A stretch of DNA of 64,000 nucleotides. Origin: Firmicutes bacterium HGW-Firmicutes-1 (GTDB lineage Bacteria > Bacillota > Clostridia > Lachnospirales > Vallitaleaceae). The notes beneath the pieces were generated by a model. That model saw nothing but the letters and a program-made list of their open reading frames with translations. It had not been told where the DNA came from and made no database searches. Position 1 is the stretch's first letter. Each line of letters begins with the position of its first letter. Below, piece after piece: positions 40,616-48,358 of this stretch. Location: contig PHAG01000009.1 in NCBI GenBank assembly GCA_002841625.1, positions 310,001-374,000 of the forward strand. Direction: 5' to 3'. The translations under genes and the position numbers were made by a program.

Positions 40616-40825
40616 GTGAACAAGAATGTTAAGAAATCATCTGGCAATACATATGCTGAGGACAAGAATAAGAAGCTTGAAACTAAGTTGAAAGTAAAAA
40701 AAGATATCATTAAGACGAATCAGATGTATAATAAAGTTCTTAAAGACTTAGATATTCAAGATTTGCAGACGTTTGAAGATGTAGAATATGAATTGTTAGA
40801 GCAGAAAGCTAAAAATAAGAAATAG
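40616..40825 (+). CDS. Small Lys-rich protein, unknown function
   Basis: 69 residues beginning at GTG with GGAGG about eleven bases upstream. The product is highly basic at the start (NKNVKKSSGNTYAEDKNKKL) and helical later (MYNKVLKDLDIQDLQTFEDV). No cysteines or membrane segments. No family recognised. A terminator at 40867 follows, supporting a separate transcript. Confidence is moderate because the codon context is good but homology is unknown. Confidence 0.55.
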   Translation: MNKNVKKSSGNTYAEDKNKKLETKLKVKKDIIKTNQMYNKVLKDLDIQDLQTFEDVEYELLEQKAKNKK

Positions 40826-40866
40826 CAATTTGTTTTTTTAACTTCACACAATATTATATTAGAAAT

Positions 40867-40902
40867 AAAAGGACAGGCTGATAACAAGTTTTGTCCTTTT
40901 TG
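40867..40902 (+). terminator. Rho-independent terminator
   Basis: AAAAGGACA and TGTCCTTTTT arms around a 15-base loop, after the small Lys-rich gene. Confidence 0.8.
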
Positions 40903-41001
40903 GTTTATAAAGGGAGTACTTTCTTATAATAAAACTTGAAATCATTCCAATAGGGGCGTACAATGTTATAGACACAGACGTTATGCAAAGGAGAAATGAT
41001 T

Positions 41002-41526
41002 ATGATTACAACAATAGGATTCTATTTTCTAATACTAATAGTGAAAATATTTGAAGTTACTTTAGCAACAACAAGGATAGTATTAATTACGAAGGGTGAA
41101 AAAATAAAAGGAGCTTGCATTGGCTTTTTCGAAGTAATCATATGGATCATGTTGGTTTCAACTGTGTTAAAGGATATTTCATCTGATCCAATAAAAATAT
41201 TTGTATACGCATTAGGCTTTGCACTAGGAAATTATGTTGGAACCTCTTTTGAAGAAAGGCTTGGCATTGGTACCGTACGTATTGAAGCAATCGTAAAAGA
41301 AGAAGATGGTGAACAACTGGAATGTGCATTAAGAGAAAAAGGATTGGCGTTAACGGTAGTTGTAGGTGAAGGTATGAACTGCAAAAGGCATGTTATTATT
41401 ATGCATGTAAAAAGAAAGAGAACAAATGAAGTGGTCACCTTAATTAAAGGATTACAGGAAAACGTAGTAATCACCATAAACGAGGTTAAACCTATTTATG
41501 GCGGCTATGGTGTAATAAAAAAGTAA
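41002..41526 (+). CDS. UPF0316 (DUF2179/DUF5698) membrane protein
   Basis: The start is placed at the second ATG (41002) since the AAAGGAG site is only two bases from the first; product 174 residues. Three membrane helices occupy residues 1-85, containing KIFEVTLATTRIVLITKGEK and the YALGFALGNYVGTSFEERLGIG motif typical of UPF0316. A C-terminal DUF2179-like domain (EDGEQLECALREKGLALTVVVGEG) is cytoplasmic and may bind a small ligand. The role of the family is unknown. It converges with the DUF6179-like gene, four bases between stops. Confidence 0.85.
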   Translation: MITTIGFYFLILIVKIFEVTLATTRIVLITKGEKIKGACIGFFEVIIWIMLVSTVLKDISSDPIKIFVYALGFALGNYVGTSFEERLGIGTVRIEAIVKEEDGEQLECALREKGLALTVVVGEGMNCKRHVIIMHVKRKRTNEVVTLIKGLQENVVITINEVKPIYGGYGVIKK

Positions 41527-41530
41527 AAAT

Positions 41531-42934
41531 CTATTCTAAGATGTTAATCCATTTTTCTATAGCATCAATTCTTTGAGTAGTTAATGATTGAATGAAATCG
41601 ATAAAATGTTCTTTCCAGATATTTTCGGTATTACTATGATCTAAATTAACAGCTAATAAACAAATAGGACCATTCCTTAAGTCTTCAGAAAATACTATTT
41701 TTCCTAACACAGATAACTCTACATCACTTAGAACACTATATAAGGATAGATATTCAAAGTCAAACAAGCAATCTGCCTCAAGAGCGTCAACAACATCTTC
41801 CAAGGAATTTAACTGTGTTTTTATAATTCCAATTTTATCAGAAGTGTTTTCGCAAGCTAGAATATTCTTGATGATACGTCGAAAACTATCATCATCAACT
41901 TTTACGCCATTTTCAAAGGAAGAATATCCGCTTTTTACATACTTATCTATACCATTGAAAATGATGAGATATTGATAATTTTGTGCTTTTGAGGCTTTTA
42001 TGATTCTAGGTATTAGTTGTTGCTTAAATCTAGCTATATAGGAGAGCAAATTTTCTTGATCAATTGATAATTCTAGTATCATTCTACCGATGGCATTATC
42101 AATTTGTGTGGTTAATTCCTCTTCTTGTAAATTACATAATTTGTCTTGCAAATATGCAAATTCTTCTTTAGATATAATTAATTCATTAGAATCTCTACCC
42201 AGCAAAGTGGAAAAAATTGAATTATTGATGACCACTTCAAATATATTTATTGGAGAATTTTTAATGTTCATATTATATAACCAACCATAGTTTTCCATGA
42301 GTGACACAATATCATCTATAGTGAAGAAGTTACAAAATTGATTTTCAGTCGTTAGGTTTTCAATATATTGCTTCATGTAATCAATGCCACTACGATTCGT
42401 ATCATCAAATATGATGGGATAATCCATACTTGACATGGTTTCATGGGCATAGAACAATGGATCATAATCACTGAAGAAATCAGGAATACCTTTGTTTATT
42501 GTATCGGTATATATTTCAAAGGGAACATCGAGCATATGCAATTTCAACTCAGCATAAAGGACGTTGGTTTTTTTTACACTGGACTTAATAAGTCTAACAC
42601 CTTTCAAATAAACATCTTTTATACTTAGAGTTTTAATAAGGGAGACTGCCTCTTCATGATGTTTGCATTTTAACAACGCGAAATCAAGGGTGTAATATAT
42701 AGAGGTAAGAAAACTCTCGGCAATTGCTGTTTTGATTGAGCTGCTTTCCCCTTCTGTGTACTTCGTAATAAGCTCTTTTAGAATATACATTGTATCTATT
42801 TGAATTTTTTTTGCCTCGTCAGTACTCATACGACCAGTTCGTAAGCATTCTTTTAGAAGAGAAATGGTATATTGATTAACATCTAAATTACTATTCGTTA
42901 ATAATTCGTGTTTAGGATAATGAATTAAGCTCAT
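41531..42934 (-). CDS. DUF6179-like protein of unknown function
   Basis: The start is placed at ATG 42934 (MSLIHYPKHELLTNSN) behind AGGAG; the longer frame overlaps its neighbour and is not real. Product 467 residues, soluble, mostly helical. No motif is recognised beyond resemblance to the DUF6179 family as I remember it, including the paired occurrence with a DUF6323-like partner. The C-terminal region includes CLFDFEYLSLYSVLSDVELSVLG and GPICLLAV. One base separates it from the upstream stop, so both are translated as a unit. Its function is unknown. Confidence 0.65.
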   Translation of the reverse strand: MSLIHYPKHELLTNSNLDVNQYTISLLKECLRTGRMSTDEAKKIQIDTMYILKELITKYTEGESSSIKTAIAESFLTSIYYTLDFALLKCKHHEEAVSLIKTLSIKDVYLKGVRLIKSSVKKTNVLYAELKLHMLDVPFEIYTDTINKGIPDFFSDYDPLFYAHETMSSMDYPIIFDDTNRSGIDYMKQYIENLTTENQFCNFFTIDDIVSLMENYGWLYNMNIKNSPINIFEVVINNSIFSTLLGRDSNELIISKEEFAYLQDKLCNLQEEELTTQIDNAIGRMILELSIDQENLLSYIARFKQQLIPRIIKASKAQNYQYLIIFNGIDKYVKSGYSSFENGVKVDDDSFRRIIKNILACENTSDKIGIIKTQLNSLEDVVDALEADCLFDFEYLSLYSVLSDVELSVLGKIVFSEDLRNGPICLLAVNLDHSNTENIWKEHFIDFIQSLTTQRIDAIEKWINILE

Positions 42935-42935
42935 A

Positions 42936-43397
42936 TTACTTATCTCCTTTAAAGTGAAAATCATGTATTTGATTATTTCGCCTACATGTTTTCGTATAGG
43001 ATTCCATTTCTCTTCCTTGCAGCAATGAAATAGAACCTTCACATGTACTATTAAAATAATAGTACATGACGTCAATAATTTCATCGTCGCAAATACTATC
43101 TTCAGTTTCGTTTTTGGTATAGTAAAATACCTTTTGTAAATCATTAAGCATCGTTACATAGTCACCTTGGTTGATGTATTTAGAATCATTAAAACGAACA
43201 ATCAATTTCTTGATTACATCAATACCAAGTTCAAGTCTATCATAGCTAGTTAAAAGATGATTTCTTGTTTCAATCATTTCCACAGCTTCGCGTTTGGTTA
43301 AGATCAAGTTACTTGAATTATTCGTTTGCAGTATTTCATCAATATGGATTTCAATTAATAATGAATCAATGGGATTGAGTAGGGCAGGTAATAACAT
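42936..43397 (-). CDS. DUF6323-like protein of unknown function
   Basis: 153 residues. SSNLILTKREAVEMIETRNHLL and LELGIDVIKKLIVRFNDSKY, followed by QGDYVTMLNDLQKVFYYTKNET, recall the DUF6323 family, usually next to DUF6179 genes in clostridia. No signal peptide, membrane segment or catalytic motif. It starts at an ATG behind AGGAGG and forms a tight two-gene operon with the next gene. Its role is unknown; the pair is a candidate two-protein system. Confidence 0.65.
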   Translation of the reverse strand: MLLPALLNPIDSLLIEIHIDEILQTNNSSNLILTKREAVEMIETRNHLLTSYDRLELGIDVIKKLIVRFNDSKYINQGDYVTMLNDLQKVFYYTKNETEDSICDDEIIDVMYYYFNSTCEGSISLLQGREMESYTKTCRRNNQIHDFHFKGDK

Positions 43398-43654
43398 GAG
43401 GTGCCTCCTTTTGCTTAGTTCATAATGAAGATTATTAATGTTAAAAAGTTATTGACAAGGGTAGCAAAATGTGCTATCATGAATTATAGTAGGGAAGTTA
43501 TGTGTGCCATTATTATACATCTAATATGAATATGTGTCAACATTTAATTATGTACCCTTGTTTTAATATGGGTATATTTTTTATTGACTAGGAATGGCAT
43601 ATTAGCTTGAAATTGACATATAGTTCTTAAGATATTAATTGGAGGATTTGAATA

Positions 43655-45271
43655 TTGATTACAGTATCAGATATTGGACTAAGGTTCGGCGATAAAAAAT
43701 TATTTGAAGCAGTTAATTTGCAATTTACTGCAGGTAACTGTTATGGCATTATTGGTGCAAACGGTTCTGGAAAAACAACATTCTTAAAAGTACTATCTGG
43801 TGAAATTGAACCTAATCAAGGTGTAGTATCTTTATTACCAGGCAAAAGAATGGCAGTACTTAAGCAAGATCACTTCGAATTTGATGAATATAGTGTAATA
43901 GACACAGTGATTATGGGTCATAAAAGACTTTATGAAATTAGTCATGAAAAGGATGCATTGTATGCGAAGGAAGATTTCTCCGAGGAAGATGGGGATAATG
44001 CAGCGCATTTAGAAGCTGAATTTGCTGAGTTAGGTGGCTGGGATGCTGAAACGAATGCAGAAAGACTGTTAATGGGTCTTGGAATTAAGAAGGATTTACA
44101 TTATAAGCTACTGAAAGAATTAGAAGGATCTCAAAAGGTGAAAGTATTATTAGCTCAAGCAATTTTTGGTAATCCTGATGTTCTCTTACTTGATGAGCCT
44201 ACTAACCATTTAGACTTTAGAGCCATTGCTTGGTTAGAAGAATTTTTACTTAATTATGAGAATACTGTTCTAGTAGTATCCCATGATAGACATTTCTTGA
44301 ATAAGGTTTGTACGCATATGGTAGATATCGATTTTGGCAAAGCCAAGTTATTTGTTGGTAACTATGATTTTTGGTATGAATCTAGTCAATTGGTTCTTAG
44401 ATTGATGAAGGACCAGAATAAGAAAAGCGAAGAAAAAATTAAAGAACTTCAGAATTTTATTGCAAGATTTAGTTCTAATGCTTCCAAGGCGAAGCAAGCT
44501 ACTTCAAGAAAGAAATCCTTAGATAAAATCGTGCTAGAAGATATTGAACCTTCTACAAGAAAGTATCCATTTGTTGGCTTTGTTCAGGAAAGAGAAGCGG
44601 GTAAGGACATTCTGAGTGTGGAAGGATTAACGAAGACGATTGATGGTATTAAGGTGTTAGATGATGTTACCTTTACAGTTAATAAGGGAGATAAGATTGT
44701 TATTCTTGGTAGAAACGAAATAGCAAGAACGACTTTATTTAAAATATTAATGGGTGAAATAGAACCTGATGAAGGAAGTTTCAAATGGGGAATCACAATT
44801 AAAAGTGCATATTTGCCTAAAGACAATTCGGAATTTTTTGAAGGTATCGAGCTATCCTTAGTGGATTGGTTAAGACAATTTTCTGTTGATCAAACAGAAA
44901 CCTTTATTAGAGGGTTCTTAGGGAAAATGTTGTTTTCAGGTGAAGAAGCGTTAAAAATGGCTTCGGTTTTATCAGGTGGAGAAAAGGTTAGATGTATGTT
45001 TTCTAAGTTGATGTTAGCTTATCCCAATGTAGTTATTTTGGATGAACCAACAAATCACTTGGATTTAGAATCTATTCAAGCAGTTAATAACGGATTAGTG
45101 GCTTTTGCTGGTACGATGTTATTTGCATCACATGACCATAGCTTTATTGAAACGATTGCCAATAGAGTTATTGAAATTACACCTAAAGGTCTGTTTGATA
45201 AGGTTATTGAATTTGATGTATTTTTGGAAGATGATGATATACAAAATGCGATTGATGCGATGTATGAATAG
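43655..45271 (+). CDS. ABC-F family ATPase with asymmetric ATP sites
   Basis: 538 residues starting at TTG with GGAGG upstream (ITVSDIGLRFGDKKLFE). Two ABC domains without membrane segments, joined by a charged linker (KDQNKKSEEKIKEL), as in ABC-F ribosome-associated factors. NBD1: Walker A GANGSGKTT near 36, signature LEGSQ (normally LSGGQ), Walker B LLLDEPTNHLD. NBD2: Walker A is GRNEIARTT, without the usual Gly-Lys, signature LSGGEKV, Walker B VVILDEPTNHLD. Thus the composite site of NBD1 Walker A with NBD2 signature is intact, the other is degenerate. ABC-F proteins act at the ribosomal E site; a translation or drug-protection role is inferred. Confidence 0.9.
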   Translation: MITVSDIGLRFGDKKLFEAVNLQFTAGNCYGIIGANGSGKTTFLKVLSGEIEPNQGVVSLLPGKRMAVLKQDHFEFDEYSVIDTVIMGHKRLYEISHEKDALYAKEDFSEEDGDNAAHLEAEFAELGGWDAETNAERLLMGLGIKKDLHYKLLKELEGSQKVKVLLAQAIFGNPDVLLLDEPTNHLDFRAIAWLEEFLLNYENTVLVVSHDRHFLNKVCTHMVDIDFGKAKLFVGNYDFWYESSQLVLRLMKDQNKKSEEKIKELQNFIARFSSNASKAKQATSRKKSLDKIVLEDIEPSTRKYPFVGFVQEREAGKDILSVEGLTKTIDGIKVLDDVTFTVNKGDKIVILGRNEIARTTLFKILMGEIEPDEGSFKWGITIKSAYLPKDNSEFFEGIELSLVDWLRQFSVDQTETFIRGFLGKMLFSGEEALKMASVLSGGEKVRCMFSKLMLAYPNVVILDEPTNHLDLESIQAVNNGLVAFAGTMLFASHDHSFIETIANRVIEITPKGLFDKVIEFDVFLEDDDIQNAIDAMYE

Positions 45272-46100
45272 GGGATTAGGTAGATTTAGATGTTGAAGAA
45301 GTAAATGATAAGTTCGGAATATGTATATTTATAAATGGTAAAATGTAAATGGTAGTGAAAATTGTCTGTGTAAAATATCTATCCTGGTTATATAGCTGGG
45401 GTAGATTTTTTGTTTAAAATTATTATTTCAATCTTAACTATATAATGCATGATAATAAGCAAATATGGTGAATATGCCTTTACCGATGGAGCCAATGTTG
45501 AATTGACTATCTGTTGATAGTCAATCATTTTCAAAGTAAAGTCAGTTTTGTATGTTGCAGGAGAACCTATTATGATTAGGGGAAATCATCTATGTATTTT
45601 GTGTGGGGTGAATAAAACAACCCTAATTAAGGGTACTGATGATATTTCTTTGATATATTGATTTTGAAATAAAGATACGTGATTCGACATATCGATTCGT
45701 TAAAAGACGAAAAACCGTGGATTATGTGGTAAATATTAATGAAGGGCTAAAAGAAATTTTGGCTTTTATTTGTTAATATGTAATATAAATATCCAGGTCA
45801 CAATTTTATGCTTGTAAATAATTGACAAATAAGATAATAGTAATTATACTGTTTAGTATATATAATTCTGCATTGTCTAAATGCGTCTAAAGGGATAAAC
45901 GGGTGGGATTTGGAGAGTAGTGAAATATCTATTTAATCCCCAATACTAACAACTTAATAATAAAAATTTAAACTTGTTGAAATTTTAATAAGTCTATTAG
46001 TTGTGCTAATAAAAATATTGAATAATTAAATATCTGTAATAGATATTAGATTATAATGTTTACAAAATAAAATGACAAAAAGGGAATCAAGGAGGAAATT
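45272..46100. other. Gene-poor intergenic region
   Basis: After the ABC-F gene a terminator lies at 45378-45412. A perfect hairpin TTGACTATC, TGTT, GATAGTCAA lies at 45503-45524. A 38-codon open stretch at about 45654-45773 (IRDSTYRFVKRRKTVDYVV) has no start codon and may be gene debris. Upstream of the next gene, AATATCT...AGATATT is palindromic at about 46028 and TATAAT occurs at 46052-46057. Nothing else supported. Confidence 0.5.
45378..45412 (+). terminator. Probable terminator after ABC-F gene
   Basis: TCTATCC and GGGGTAGA arms around a 13-base loop, followed by a run of T. Confidence 0.65.
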
Positions 46101-48269
46101 ATGAAAGAGGTAAAAAAATTATGCTTTAAAAGGTTAAAAAGGGCAATTAGTTTAGTGGTTTTATTATCAATGGTACTTTCTTTAAACAATGCGGTTGGTG
46201 CAAGTAACCAAGAAATGAATTGGCAATCGATAGATGATTTTCGTTCATTTAAATATCGTGATATAACAATAAGCGATAAAGGACAATATCTTTTGGTAGG
46301 AAGTGATGGTTTAATCGGCACTTCAACCGATTTAAAAAATTGGGACTATACTTCTATTAATGAAAGTATAGCATTATATGGAGCTGCTTGGGGAAATGGT
46401 AAGTATGTAGTAGCAGGGGATACAAGTACTATTGGATATTCATCTGATGCAATAAAATGGGAATTTGTGAAATTTGATCAAGATATAATTTTTCAAGATG
46501 TTAAATGGGTTAAGGATAAGTTTATTGCCGTAGGTGCAAAGTATCCTTTAAAAGGAAGAGATGATGTCAGATATATAATGGAATCGAAAGATGGTATTAA
46601 TTGGAATACTGTACTAGAGAATAAAGGAGAATTTTCTTGGAATACCATTAAATATATCAATGATACATATGTAGTATACGGGATATGGAAAGATATTGCT
46701 ATTTCTGAAGACGGTATTGCTTGGACAGTTAGAGCTATTAGTAATAGTGGTTCTGATATAAATGATATTATTTGGGACGGAAGTAAATATGTTGCAGTTG
46801 GTGAGAATTCAAAAGTATACACATCATCTGATTTGTCAAATTGGACTGAAATATCGGTAAATATTAAACCAGGATATTATCTTCATAAGGTCACTATGTA
46901 TAAAAATGCGTATTATACGGTTTTATCAGATAATAATAATAATGTTATTTTGAGTTCGACCAATCTTACAGAATGGAACCCAATTAATGATAAATTGTAT
47001 GCTGAAATATCATCCTTTATTGAAAATCAAGGAAATTTAATTGCAGTAGGGTGGCATAATACAATAATTAAAACATCGGATGGTATCAATTGGGATAGCA
47101 GCGAACAATTTGCGCCTATATTCTTGAAAGTTATTTGGAATGGGAATGAATTCCTTGCAATAGGTAACGATGGAACGATAGTAAAATCAGATGATGGGAT
47201 TTCTTGGAAAAAATACTATTCTGGAATTAAAGAAACATTAGTGGATGTTGTGTGGACAGGAGAAAAATACACAGCATTATCAATTACATACAAGGACTAT
47301 AATATAGATAATTCAAAAATATATCAATCTAATGATGGTGTTACTTGGAGTAGCTTAGGTAGTATTAATCAAGAAAATATTGAAACCCTTTATTATTTTG
47401 ACAATAAGTATTTTTTGTTAGGTAGAAAAGGAGAGATTTTAACATCAAATGATGCCAAAAATTGGACTAAACAGATATCAAACACTTCAAATTGGCTTGA
47501 GGATATGACATGGAATGGCAAACAATTTGTATCAGTAGGTATGTTTGGAACAATCATTATATCTAATGATGGATTAAAATGGTCTATAAAAAATTCTGGA
47601 GTACAAAACGATTTGAAGAAAGTAATCTGGACAGGCAAAAACTTTTTTGCTGCTGGTAACTGGAGTACGATTCTATCTTTTGCATCTGATACATCATCTG
47701 TAAATAAGAAATATGCGAATCAAGATATTACATTTGAGAACTTAGTATGGAATGGTAAAGAATGTCTTCTTGCTACTAGGATGGGTGAAATATATACTAC
47801 TAAAGATGGGAAAAAAATAAATACAATTTCTAGTAATTCGCTTAGTTCCCCAAGGAGCGTTGCTTGGAACGGAGAAGCTTATGTAATGGTTGGGGATGAT
47901 GGTAGAATAGCAATACATAAACCAAGTGATATTATAAAAGTTAAAGTTGACGAAGTTCCTGTTATATTTGATGTAGCACCACAAATAATATCAGGTCATA
48001 CCATGATTCCTGCTAGAGCTGTATTTGAGAAGATGGGAGCCACAGTAACTTGGGACAGTAAAACGGAAACTGTAACAGTAACGAAGGCAGACACTGTTAT
48101 AAAGGTTAAAGTCAATAGTTCAACAGCAAATGTGAATGGAAAAAGTAAAAAACTTGAAGCACCTGCCGTAAATATCGATGGAAGAATATTTACACCTGCA
48201 AGATTTGTTGCAGAAGAATTAGGAGCAAAAGTTGATTGGAAAAACAATACTGTATTTATTGAACAGTAA
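46101..48269 (+). CDS. Secreted beta-propeller-like protein with stalk domain
   Basis: 722 residues. A signal peptide (KRAISLVVLLSMVLSLNNAVGA, about residues 12-34). Residues 40-610 contain repeated units of about 40 residues with WNGxxFVxVG, SxDGxxWS-type words, the BNR/photosynthesis-stability-like propeller seen in many Firmicutes surface proteins. The last 110 residues (VPVIFDVAPQIISGHTMIPARAVFEKMGATVTWD, IFTPARFVAEELGAKVDW) are a copper-amine-oxidase N-like (stalk) domain pair, a wall-associated module in clostridia. AGGAGG precedes the ATG. The function is unknown; it probably binds the wall and a ligand outside the cell. It starts the surface-protein region. Confidence 0.85.
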   Translation: MKEVKKLCFKRLKRAISLVVLLSMVLSLNNAVGASNQEMNWQSIDDFRSFKYRDITISDKGQYLLVGSDGLIGTSTDLKNWDYTSINESIALYGAAWGNGKYVVAGDTSTIGYSSDAIKWEFVKFDQDIIFQDVKWVKDKFIAVGAKYPLKGRDDVRYIMESKDGINWNTVLENKGEFSWNTIKYINDTYVVYGIWKDIAISEDGIAWTVRAISNSGSDINDIIWDGSKYVAVGENSKVYTSSDLSNWTEISVNIKPGYYLHKVTMYKNAYYTVLSDNNNNVILSSTNLTEWNPINDKLYAEISSFIENQGNLIAVGWHNTIIKTSDGINWDSSEQFAPIFLKVIWNGNEFLAIGNDGTIVKSDDGISWKKYYSGIKETLVDVVWTGEKYTALSITYKDYNIDNSKIYQSNDGVTWSSLGSINQENIETLYYFDNKYFLLGRKGEILTSNDAKNWTKQISNTSNWLEDMTWNGKQFVSVGMFGTIIISNDGLKWSIKNSGVQNDLKKVIWTGKNFFAAGNWSTILSFASDTSSVNKKYANQDITFENLVWNGKECLLATRMGEIYTTKDGKKINTISSNSLSSPRSVAWNGEAYVMVGDDGRIAIHKPSDIIKVKVDEVPVIFDVAPQIISGHTMIPARAVFEKMGATVTWDSKTETVTVTKADTVIKVKVNSSTANVNGKSKKLEAPAVNIDGRIFTPARFVAEELGAKVDWKNNTVFIEQ

Positions 48270-48358
48270 TATTATGAGACTATATAAGTAAAAGATGCCT
48301 ATAAAAGTGTAGTACGAGTAGATGTTTAAATAGGTATTTAGGATAGGGGGAGAATATA

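Noticed and set aside
42935-43144. Longer start for the DUF6179-like gene
   Set aside because: The extension overlaps the upstream partner gene in another frame; the internal ATG has AGGAG at proper distance.
45654-45773. Short open stretch (IRDSTYRFVKRRKTVDYVV) as a gene
   Set aside because: No start codon or ribosome site and no family recognised; noted only as possible debris.
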